Below, piece by piece: positions 1 through 10,076 of a stretch of 64,000 nucleotides of DNA. Within the stretch, counting starts at the first letter, position 1. Each line of letters opens with the position of its first letter. The translations under genes and the position numbers were made by a program. Under the pieces are notes generated by a model. It did not search any database and was not told the DNA's origin. It saw only the letters and a list, made by a program, of their open reading frames with translations. Origin of the DNA: Benincasa hispida (Eukaryota; Streptophyta; Magnoliopsida; Cucurbitales; Cucurbitaceae). The DNA lies in contig NC_052359.1 of NCBI RefSeq assembly GCF_009727055.1, positions 22,167,764 to 22,231,763 on the forward strand. The letters are read 5' to 3'.

Positions 1-679
1 GAGCCATCTATCTATTTACCCCTGTCTTAGGGAAAGAGTGAATTCCATCTTGTGTAGCTGAGTTCCCAGCTCCCAAATCAGACGAATCCTCAAAATGGTA
101 GGTTTGAATCGGTGACATGGCCACTCGCACTCATACAAATCAAAGGACCGCCCTCAATGGTAGGAGTTCCTAACTCACTCAAGATTGAGGTCATGTTACT
201 TATGGTCATCCTAGTGAAGTAAAGTTTCTGTCATGAACGATGTTATATAATGAGACGTTAACACTTTGTGGTCAGGTCTTATACAAACTCTTTGTATAGG
301 ACGCCCTCGCTCGCATGTCTCCAACACGAATGATCAGGATCAGACCATATGTGACAAGTCACAACACTTATGACCATTCCACAAAGCGGCCGCATCCGTA
401 GCGTTACCAGGATAAGGTTTCCCTCCTATATCCATATACTACAGACTATTTTGGTTATCACTCAAGACATGATCCACTTCTATGTCACCACATACATGCT
501 TGAGTCATATACAGATAACCAGGGATTTTATGTTTATTGGTTTGTGGTAAAGCAAATTAAAACAATTAACCGAGCAAAATACAAGATGTGAAGTAAATAT
601 CATATATTAACAACATAAGTGTTCGTATATACTGTTTAAAAACTACAGGATACGAGACTTTAGGGCATCAACCCCAACA
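1..679. repeat. Copia-type LTR-like repeat, copy A (truncated by window start)
   Basis: This stretch is alignable by eye with 2200-2510 and with 63480-64000, for example the shared blocks around 'gtcatcctagtgaa', 'cttatacaaactc' and 'gatccactt'. It ends with 'catcaaccccaaca' at 679, a CA terminus of the kind seen at LTR ends, and copia protease-like sequence begins soon after it. I infer an LTR of a Ty1/copia-type element. No clear primer binding site follows 679, so orientation and completeness are unresolved. Confidence 0.5.
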
Positions 680-689
680 GCTTCTACTA

Positions 690-1015
690 CTAATAATCTT
701 GTGAAGTCCATTACGATTTCTGCAAAAGATTTTGTTAAATTCCAATAGTATTAAAAGTCATTGACGACATCATTTTCTACTTCCATTATTTCCATCATAG
801 AAACAGGTAACACCCTTAAATGTCTACTTTCCTCCAACTTTAAAATGGGTCATTGAGTCTAGCTCTACAGATAATATGACAGATAACCCTAGTCTATTCC
901 ATAACCTTTCTTCATCCACTTTTTTTACCTAATGTCACCATAGCTGATGGAATCGCTATTCCTATATTAGGATCAGAAATAGTTCAACTTATAAAATCAA
1001 TTTCTTTGTCCTCAG
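690..1015 (+). pseudogene. Ty1/copia Gag-protease remnant
   Basis: Around 846-890 the + strand reads WVIESSSTDNMTDN, which matches the copia aspartic protease neighbourhood (family pattern W-I-D-S-G-A-T-D-H-M). The catalytic D-S-G position (855-863) is E-S-S here. A second block, NVTIADGIAIPILGSE, starts at 931 in a shifted frame and matches the downstream conserved I-A-D-G segment. Stops and frameshifts interrupt the reading frame and the copy ends where LTR-like copy B begins. It is a dead fragment. Confidence 0.65.
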
Positions 1016-1289
1016 ATTTTAAGTGATTGAATCTTAATGCAGAAGCATGTAAATGAGTGTGCCAACAATTTCAATTTTGGAAATTCAAGAAAAATAAGAA
1101 GATACAAACAGTACAAGATAAACATATAAAGCATGTTTTTACATGGAGAAAGAAACCTACCTTTGAAGACCGTCTTTAACGTAATCTCGTCTCGTACGAA
1201 CTCCCATGTACAACAAACTTCTTCCTCGAACAAGATCCAATAGGACACTATCACAAGTGTTACCTTGCTATCCTTAAGCAAGAATCGGA

Positions 1290-2512
1290 TGGTGTGATCC
1301 AACCTTCTGGAGAGGCAAGATTATTTTACAGAGTTTGTAAAACTTTTTTAGAGAATTTCTTGTGAGAATTGAGAGAGAATTTTTTTTCTTTGCAGTACAT
1401 TTCAATAACCAATCTCACATCAACCCCTTTGACGAATGAGATATGAGAATGAGGATGGGAGTTACAATAACTCTCCACCAATGTACAAATAACTCACCTA
1501 AAATAGGGAGTTAATTTTATTTAATTTATAATATATTAGTTAATATAACATAAGTAAATAAAAAATTAAATAATTAACTATTAATTAATTAACTTAAATG
1601 TCATATATTTAGTTATGCATTTTAAACATATTAAAATGCATATTTCTCTCCTAACCTATAGTTTAAATATAAATTCCATTTATATTAATTTTAATTTGTA
1701 ATTTTATATGAATCTCATTCATATAATTAATATTTGAATCTTATTCAAATATATATCTTTCTTCTATTATAAAGTTTAATTTTGAATCATATTAAAAAAT
1801 TATTATAATATATCCATATATATATTATATTAATTGCATCTCATACAATTAATTTATATTCCCTTATTTTAATTTGAACAATTCAAATAATTTAAAACTA
1901 AACGATTCTTGTTTTATCATTAATGAGCTAGCAAGGGGACCTAATGGATCTACAGATTAGAAACTTCAATGATACGAGATTAATTATTTAAACTCTTTAA
2001 TTAAATTAATCAACATTCATTATTGTGAGTCACTAAACTAAAGACCCACAACTGCTTCGCACGATAGATATATTTGTGTCCACAGATATAACCACTACAG
2101 TGTCAAATTATCATTTTACCCCTATAATTATCACTTACTCCTTAAGTACCATTAATCCCTCTAATGAATAATAAATTTGTAGTTCAACTATAAACCAAAT
2201 CCCTCTCGAGCCAATGAGAGACTGAAGCTTCATTGTTCAAAACCCATAAGGGAGCAATTCATCTACTTACCCTAAAAATAGGAAGTAGTGAATTTCATCT
2301 TGTGTAGCTATGTTTTCAGCTCCCTACTCATACCAATCCCCAAAATGGTAAGCTTGTTGAGTCGACAAAACTGGCCACTCTCATCCATAAAAATAAAATG
2401 ACTGCTTTCATAGATAGGAGTTCATAACTCACTCAAGACTGACGTCGAGTTACTAATGATCATCTCATGAAATGTTAATCTCTTCATCAACGATATTATA
2501 AAGATAGATTAA
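1290..2512. repeat. Copia-type LTR-like repeat, copy B (truncated)
   Basis: The segment parallels copy C (62.5-63.8 kb): both have the AT-rich run 'cataattaatatttgaatc', then 'gagcta', 'ggacctaatgga/ggacctgtaga', 'cactaaagacc', 'ctccttaagtacca', 'ctctcgagcca/ctctcgggcca' and 'tcactcaaga'. The copy stops near 2512 at a position corresponding to about 258 of copy A, so its last ~420 bp are missing. The left boundary is approximate. Confidence 0.5.
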
Positions 2513-2529
2513 TCATTTTTGACATTCAA

Positions 2530-2960
2530 TTGAGTTGAGAACCAATTATACTGATTAGCAAGAGTAAATATTTCTTGAAAGTCAAAGTCTTCAACTTGAT
2601 GGTAACCTTTGGCAACTAATTGAGCTTTATAACGAGCCGTTGAACCATCAACATTATATTTGGTTCGTAAAAACTATTTACAACCCAATATTCATTGATG
2701 GAAGATGAGGTACTAAAGACCATGTACCATGTTCTTGAAGAGCATTGAAATTTTCAAACATGGCAAATCACCATTCAAGATATTTGGAAGCCTCGATATA
2801 TGATGTTTGTGTAGATAAAAAGGACTTTGGCTTAAAAATTCCAAACTTTGCTCGTGTTTGCATTACATGAGTATTCAATATTGATCTAACTTTGCTCGTG
2901 TTTTATAAGGTATAACCAACTAGCATTAAACTTCAAACATATATACATACCTCCGTCCTC
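2530..2960 (-). pseudogene. Ty1/copia reverse transcriptase remnant
   Basis: On the - strand the sequence at about 2755-2560 gives ALQEHGTWSLVP and then, after a stop and frameshift, DGSTARYKAQLVAKGYHQ followed by EDFDFQEIFTLA. These match the N-terminal part of copia reverse transcriptase (family pattern A-R-Y-K-A-R-L-V-A-K-G). It is short, frameshifted and non-functional. It lies directly against LTR-like copy B, so both may come from one decayed copia insertion. Confidence 0.7.
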
Positions 2961-3383
2961 AATGAAGAAGATCAAATACCACTATGGTCCTTATAGAATA
3001 TATTGGCATTACCTTACAAAAGCAAGGAAGTACAATAAATGATCATAAAATAATAACAATAAGAAAGGACCACCTGAGAAAATCACCACAAATAACTATT
3101 CCATAAGATTGAGCTAAATTGAAATGCTAAATTTGATTTTGAAAAATAGCTCAAGATCCAAACTTCATCCCCTTAAGTAGGAGTGTTCGTAGTTTGGGTT
3201 GGGTTGAATTTAGGGATATTTTAGGCTCAATCCTATGCTTCAGTTTGTGTATTTTTCTAACCCAAACTAACCTTTGTTCAATTATGAACCCGAACCAAAC
3301 CAACCCAAAAAAATGGGTTGAGTTGGTTTGGTTCCATCAGTTCCCTTAAAAAAAAAAAAAATTGGAATCACCAATAAAAAAAT

Positions 3384-3480
3384 CACTACTACAAAATCTG
3401 CATTACTTGACATTTGTAGTTTTTAATTACTTGATGTTTATGTGGAAAAAACATCAAGTGATATGATTTTGGACAAAAAA
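3384..3480 (+). mobile_element. CACTA-like terminus inside the hAT-like element
   Basis: CACTACTACAAAA at 3384-3396 is the terminal sequence typical of plant CACTA (En/Spm) transposons. It is followed by a subterminal inverted pair, 'acttgatgttt' and 'aacatcaagt', at about 3428-3459. I see no matching inverted CACTA end (TTTTGTAGTAGTG) downstream, so this is an orphan terminus or a captured fragment nested in the larger element. Confidence 0.45.
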
Positions 3481-3519
3481 AAAATGTCAAGTAAAAGGGT
3501 TAAAAAAGCGAAGATTGAC

Positions 3520-4072
3520 AATCGTATAGCACTAGATAAGCGATCGTGGGGTCCTCGTGGGCGATCGACTAGTGTTACTCAACGATCATGTAGCTTAGGT
3601 CAGCGATCGTATAGCATTTTCTAGGCGATCGTATAGCACTGGGTAGGCGATCCTATAGCATTGTGTTACTCAGCGATCGTGTAGCCGAGCTCAGCGATCG
3701 TGTAGCATTTGGTAGGCGATCGTATAGCATTTTGTTACTCAGCGATCATGTAGCAGAGCTAAGCAATCGTGTAGCCAAGCTCAACGATCATATAGCATTT
3801 GGTAGGCGATCGTATAGCATTGGGTAGGTGTTCATATAGCATTGGGTAGGCAATCATAGTATTTTGTTACTCAGCATTCGTGTAGCAGAGCTAAGCGATC
3901 GTTTAGCCAAGCTCAGCGATCGTGTAGCATTTGGTAGGTGATCGTCTAACATTAGGTAGGCGGTCGTATAGTATTTTGTTATTTAGCGATCGTGTAGTGG
4001 AGCTCATCGATCGTGTAATATTTTGTAAACAATCGTTTGGACTTGATAAGCGATCGTGTAGTATTTTGTAAA
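3520..4072. repeat. Degenerate tandem array, ~22-bp unit with GCGATCGT core
   Basis: More than twenty imperfect units resemble 'gcgatcgtgtagcatttggtag'. A variant spacer 'gttactcag' recurs at roughly 3575, 3664, 3735, 3867 and 3977; the gaps (about 89, 71, 132, 110 bp) are close to multiples of 22 bp, pointing to higher-order duplication. Units differ from one another and no unique spacers alternate with fixed repeats, so this is not a CRISPR array. Arrays like this are typical of CACTA/hAT subterminal regions. Confidence 0.8.
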
Positions 4073-4231
4073 CGAACTGAATGGTTTTCCTACGAACCTG
4101 AGAACCGAACCGACCTATTTGGGTTCATTAAAAAGAACTCAAACCAAACCATTTTTTTTAACCAACCCAAACCAATTGGGTTGGGTTGGGTTGCTCGATT
4201 TTTTCAGGTCTTCGGGTTTTTTGAACGCCCT

Positions 4232-5064
4232 ACCCTTAATTTGTGTGTTTGTTTTTCTTAAAATAAGGATGAAAAAGAATTTTAAAGAGGTTTCGGGAAG
4301 GAGTTGGGTGTGGAGTGAAGTAGGGTTATTAACTCCATTCTTCGATTGATCCAAAAGGTTCTAAATCCACTGTGGACTCCACGACTTATTGACTCCAATG
4401 TCTAGGAACCGTATTATATATTTTTCCTACAACTGTACATTCATTGTTACGTACTTTTATTTCAAACGAATACATACAAACATACGCATCCTCGTAAGAA
4501 TATATAAAAGTATAATTATTGTTATATACACATATATGGAAAAGAAAAGGTGTGTATGAGCATAAAAAGCAAAGGTGTTAAAACATGTCAACCCAAGCTG
4601 AAAAAGAGGGCCACCAACAACAACACACACACACCTCTCATGACTGTGGGGAAGAGAAGAGAGAGGTTTCAAATTGTGCACAACAAACAGAAAAGCTCAC
4701 TAACTTTAATTTTTTTTTTTTTTTTTAATTAATTTGGTTGCGTGAGATTGTTATCCACATGTTTGTAGTGCGTGTGGGTAAATGGAATTAATTTTCTCAT
4801 TGAATCTTCAATGGACAAAGAATTTATGAAGAAAAGGGGACTTTGATTTGATTTTTTTATAAAGAAAATAATTATAATAATAAAATTGATGGGTGGAGAG
4901 GTGGGGGCCTTTGCAGTTATTTTGGCTTTATAAATGAAGACCCAACTAGAAGTTTGCCTCAGATTAAGCTGAAAGAAGAAGAGCAAGACAACCAAAAAAT
5001 ATCATATTTCTCATAAAACAAAGCTTTTATTTGAATTCTATCTTGTTTGGTCTCTCTCAAACAA
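4232..5064 (+). promoter_or_regulatory. NPF4 upstream region with TATA box
   Basis: No coding sequence is evident here. A good TATA box, TATAAAT, lies at 4929-4935, about 135 nt before the first ATG of the NPF4 gene, which fits a transcription start near 4960 and a 5' UTR of roughly 100 nt. Other contents are low-complexity runs (a T/A tract near 4708-4730 and a short CA run near 4622-4632). Confidence 0.5.
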
Positions 5065-8000
5065 ATGGAAATGGAAAGAAAGAGAGATTTCAAGGGGGAG
5101 AGCCACACCATCCCATCTGAAGATGTCTCTGTTGATTGGAGAGGAAGACCCTCCAACCCGACGTCCCACGGCGGAATGAGAGCGGCCGCTTTTGTTCTCG
5201 GTAACCCTCTCCCTCTCTCGAGATCAATCCTTTGAGTTCTCTCGTAGTACTTACTTTCTCTATTTTTTTTTATATGTTTTTGTATGTACTCTATATCATT
5301 CTTAAATGTTGTTGACGTAGTTGTAGTTGAACATGAATGAGAGTAGTATGGAAAATTGAAATATTTTCATCTGTCTCGTATTTTCTATTCCTATTGATCT
5401 GGATTTCTTTTCTTTGTTTTTTCCCTTTATTGGAAGTTCTCTCCAAATGCAAAAAATAAAAATAAAGAAAGAAAGAAAGAGAAACAGACTGTCTAAAGGG
5501 TATGGCTTGAATCCTTTTAAGGGAGTATCGAATATATATATATAAATAATGGTTTGAAATTAAAAGAGAAGTGGTTTTCTACTAGTTTGGTTCAAAGTCA
5601 ATGGTTTTGGCCTTAAGATATATAAAATAACATACAGAAAAAGTTAGTCAGCTTTGCTGAATATGATATGGAATTTGGCATACCTAAGCTAAGCCTAACT
5701 CCTAATCTAAATATTTTTCCATCTCCTTTAAAGGGTTATTATACTTATAGATATAGTTTTTATCTTGTATTTCTAATATATATGTGATGTAATATTCTAA
5801 AACGATCCAAAATAAAGAAGAAGAATGAATCTGATGTAGAGTAACCGTGTCGTTGTACCGTTCACAGGGCTGCAAGCGTTCGAGATAATGGCGATCGCTG
5901 CGGTTGGGAACAATCTGATAACATATCTGATAAATGAGATGCACTTTTCACTGTCAAAATCTGCAAACATAGTGACAAACTTTGTTGGGACAGTGTTTCT
6001 TTTGGCCCTTCTTGGTGGTTTCCTTTCTGATTCTTATCTTGGGAGCTTTTGGACCATTCTTATCTTTGGCTTTGTTGAACTTTCTGTAAGTTCTTCCCAT
6101 CATAATCATCATTCATTCTTCCTTTCATTTCTATCAAAATCAATCTTTTCACCACTCAAAATATATATTACACATTATATCCTTTCATGTTTATCAATAA
6201 CTTATTTAATCAACAAGTTCAATGAATCAATCACCTCCACTTGAATAAAGATAGGTTATTTTTAACCCACCAAGGAGAAGATTCAATCCATATATATGTA
6301 TTTTTGTTAAGAATGTAAATGAAATATTAGATCCATGGTAACCTATTAGGGCTTAGGTTTTTAAGTTGATACGTATTATCAATGAATATCATTTTACGTA
6401 GTTTAACATAGTATCAAAATGGATGAAGTTCTCTTGTTCAAACTTCTGTAATATTATTTCTCTCTAATTAATATTGATAATTACCTTTCGACCTTTTACT
6501 AATTTTCACGCTCATAAATATCATGAGAGTAATAGATAGCATATAAGTTCACTAATAATAACCTACTAGATATACTAGCATACAAGCGCATGCATATAAT
6601 ATATATATATATATATATATATAAGAAAAAATATCATTGATAATATGAAATTACAAAAGACTTTTGTAGTTTGAAAAGAGACTAATATGGCTATAGTATT
6701 GAAATAAGGGAGAGCAGTTACACCAAGTCATAACTGTACTTTGTTAACTATAGCATAAAAAAACCATAATAAGAGAGAGTTATTTGTCTAATGCACAAAC
6801 GCATGCATATAATCTCGAGAAAAGACAGATTTTGCATGCGTGTAGGCATATATAACAAAAAAGAAAAAATATGAGTAAAACAAAAAGAAAAAAAATATGA
6901 GTAACCTAAGCTGTACCTGTCTTTATGTAACCAAGCTCACATTTTATTAAAAAAAAAAAAAATTCATTTTTTTTTTACTAGATAAGAAAATATGTTGTAT
7001 ATGAGATTAGTTGAACCTAACCATTGTTCTAAAAAAAAAAAAAAAAAAGTGTATTAAAAAATTTATGTGTATGGACATGGCAGGGATTCATATTGCTATC
7101 AGTTCAAGCTCATGTTCCCCAACTAAAGCCACCACAATGCAATATGTTGTTAAAGAGTGATGAATGTGTGGAGGCAAAAGGAGTAAAAGCATTGATATTC
7201 TTTGTAGCATTGTACTTAGTGGCGCTTGGGAGTGGCTGTGTGAAGCCCAATATGATTGCTCATGGAGCTGATCAATTTAGTCCACAAAATTCAAGCCAAT
7301 CAAAGTCACTCTCAAAATATTTCAATGCAGCTTATTTTGCTTTCTCAATTGGAGAACTCATTGCACTTACTCTTCTTGTTTGGATTCAAACTCACTCTGG
7401 GATGGATGTTGGATTTGGTGTTTCTGCTGCTGTTATGGCTTTGGGTTTGATCATTTTGGTTGCTGGTATTTTTTACTACAGGAATAAACCACCTCAAGGA
7501 CCCATTTTCATCCCTATTCTTCAAGTAATTAATTCTACTTTTTTACTTTTTACCTTTTTACTTTTAATTACTTTCTTTACAATTTTGCATTATATTGTGC
7601 CCATGCACTTAATTATCATCTTTCGTAAAAGCTTTATCTTTTGTCTGAAAATTGTTGTCAAAATTATTATCCATCATTTTCTCTTTTTTTAAGTTCAATC
7701 ACGAGGATGGAGGATCGAACCTGAAAGGTCAATAGCTCATTTTGGCATAAAATAATAAATTAATAATAGTTGTTACCTTTTCTTTTTCTTTTTCATATTT
7801 TTATATTTAAACCTATTCCCTTTTCTTTAATTTTGGTTTTATGTTGTTTATCATTTTCATTTGCATAAAATTACAAATTTCCTTATTATTGTTGTTAACT
7901 TTCCATATTGGGTTTCCATAAGAATCTTAGAATCTTATGTTCTTACAACCCAATAGATCATGGTTTAGAATATAAAATAATATTTAATAACTCGTACCAT

Positions 8001-10076
8001 CTCTACAAAAAAAAAATTCATAAATTTATCTAAAAAGAAAAAAGTAGATTATAAATTCATAAATCTCTAAATGTGCATATATATATTTACATTTAGAGAT
8101 TGTTTAACAGAAAATTAACAGCATGAAAATTTTATTATTTTTATTTTTATTTTTAATATGAGTAAATCTTGTAAGGCAATATATTTACTTACAAAAATAC
8201 TCGAGTGTATCCTAGAACATTTATTTTGTGCATTTCAATCATAGTTTATCATATAGCAAATTTTTCTTTTATTTATATATATTGCATTAGATCATAGTGA
8301 AATACTAAAAATGGATGGATGTATTTCAAGTATTATAGACCTATAGTTGGGTAGACTATTTGAAAATACTGTTTGGACTGTTCACAATTTTTGGCTATGT
8401 TGATTAAAAAAGGAGTAACATCTCTTTTGTTTTGGTAAAAAAAATAAAAAAAGAAAAGAAAAAAAGAAGGAAGTAAATGTATGTATGGATTGAATGCATA
8501 TATTGGAATTGAAAAGACATGAAAGTTAGTGCTGTCTGCTGAGTCATATTGTCCATAAAAAGTTAAATCAAAGTACTTTATCTCTGTCATACTAATCCAA
8601 TTAATTTGCTGTAAAAATACATAATTCTTCAGGTCTTTGTTGCTGCTCTTTTGAAAAGAAAGCAAGTTTGTCCTTCCAACTCTCATATGCTTCATGGAAG
8701 CCAAACCAGTAATGATAAAGTTGCCTTATCCTCTGATTCTGCCAACCTTATTCCCACTCAAAAGTTCAGGCAAGTCTAGTTCAAATTTCCCATTTTTAAC
8801 TTATATTTTTGACTTCTCAATGCTCTTACAACTTCACTTAAATTTCCCTAAACAAACTCAAACCTTTTCAAGAAAAAAAAAAATAAAAAAAGAAATCACT
8901 GTTTCTTTCGGAATTATTGTTAATAGGGTCAGTTTCAAATATAACAATTAGACCCAAGATATTTGCAGATATAGCATAATGCAAAATAATTTGTAAGTTC
9001 TCAAAGTTTATTAACAATAGACCATATTGTTAGGAGTATAAGTGAGTCTATTACGGATAGATTTTACTACATTTGTAATTCTTTAAATATATTGTTCTAC
9101 ACAATTATTATCCCTAAAAGTATTAAGAATGGCCCTTATTAATAAATGTACACTAAGATTGAAATTTGATTATTTCAGGTTCTTGGATAAGGCTTGTTTC
9201 AAAAGCCAAGATGGGGCAACAAAGGAAAGCCCATGGAGATTGTGCACTCCCAATCAAGTTGAGCAAGTGAAGATATTAATTTCAGTTGTCCCAATATTTG
9301 CTTGCACAATAATATTCAATACCATATTGGCTCAGCTCCAAACATTTTCAGTTCAACAAGGAAGTCTTATGAACACCCAACTTACAAAATCGTTTCACAT
9401 TCCTCCAGCTTCACTCCAGTCTATTCCTTACATTATGCTCATTTTCATTGTCCCTTTGTATGATACTTTCTTTGTCCCATTCGCTAGAAAGTTCACTGGC
9501 CACACCTCTGGAATCTCTCCCTTAAAACGTATCGGTTTCGGTCTCTTTCTCTCCACTTTTTCCATGGTTTCGGCAGCCATAATGGAGAAAAGGAGAAGAG
9601 ATTCAGCTGTGAATTTGAACCAAACGATGTCAATCTTTTGGATCACACCACAGTTCCTTATTTTTGGGTTATCAGAAATGTTTACAGCAGTTGGACTCAT
9701 TGAGTTCTTCTATAAACAATCGGTAAAAGGAATGCAAGCATTTTTAACAGCCATGACATATTGCTCATACTCATTTGGATTCTACTTGAGCTCATTATTG
9801 GTGTCAATGGTGAATAAGATCACATCAAGTTCCTCCAATGGAGGTTGGCTCCATGACAATAACCTAAACAAAGATAGACTTGATCTCTTCTACTGGTTGC
9901 TGGCTGCACTTAGCTTCCTCAATTTCCTTAACTATCTCTTCTGGTCGACATGGTTCGATGAACATCCATCTCTCTCACAAAAGCTACAAAATGATGACAA
10001 TCCCCACCAAGGAGAAGACTATTGCATTCACAATTTCAATTCTTCCAAGAATAATGTTGATGATTATGTACCTTGA
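5065..10076 (+). CDS. NPF4: NRT1/PTR family (NPF4 clade) proton-coupled transporter
   Basis: Five exons join in frame: 5065-5200, 5868-6085, 7084-7524, 8633-8769 and 9179-10076 (1830 nt, 609 residues; NPF proteins are usually 550-620). The start is the first ATG after the TATA box; a second in-frame ATG follows two codons later. The product should be a 12-helix plasma-membrane transporter of the PTR/POT superfamily. Helix 1 (residues 40-65) contains VLGLQAFEIMAIAAVGNNL. The PTR signature ALGSGCVKPNMIAHGADQF is at 165-183 with its conserved Lys172, and the large cytosolic loop with KFRFLDKAC spans residues 309-317. The helix-1 E-x-x-E-R proton-coupling motif seen in most NPFs is not kept. From memory the sequence is closest to Arabidopsis NPF4.3/NPF4.4; NPF4 members carry nitrate or hormones such as ABA and GA, but the substrate cannot be read here. 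Introns 1-3 are GT-AG, intron 4 (8770-9178) is GC-AG. Confidence 0.93.
6595..6623. repeat. (AT)n microsatellite in NPF4 intron 2
   Basis: About 14 AT dinucleotides lie in the 998-bp intron 6086-7083. The same intron also holds A-tracts near 6947-6962 and 7031-7048. No gene or transposon signature was recognised in the rest of it. Confidence 0.9.
7525..8632 (+). other. NPF4 intron 3
   Basis: This 1108-bp intron starts gtaatt and ends cttcag. It is AT-rich with T-runs and A-runs and contains no recognised repeat or coding segment. Confidence 0.8.

Larger units (their letters stand above)
3178..4231. mobile_element. Non-autonomous hAT-like DNA element
   Basis: The left end TAGGAGTGTTCG and the inverted right end (reverse complement TAGGGCGTTCAA) form an imperfect terminal inverted repeat. 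The flanks 'cccttaag' (3170-3177) and 'cccttaat' (4232-4239) form a 7/8 target site duplication. Inward of both ends are G/T-rich GGGTTGGGTT-type subterminal runs (3195-3210 and 4176-4192), common in plant hAT-derived elements that start TAGGG(G/T)TG. No transposase reading frame is present. It sits about 0.8 kb upstream of the NPF4 gene. Confidence 0.6.

Noticed and set aside
3520..4072. CRISPR-like repeated array
   Set aside because: The units are contiguous and diverged without unique spacers, in a plant genome inside a transposon; it is an ordinary degenerate tandem array.
4176..4192. GGGTTGGGTT runs as interstitial telomere repeat
   Set aside because: The unit is not TTTAGGG; it matches the subterminal G/T-rich runs of the hAT-like element.
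7093..7692. A stand-alone 199-residue membrane protein
   Set aside because: It is NPF4 exon 3 reading through its donor (gtaatt at 7525) into intron 3; the tail after PILQ is intron.
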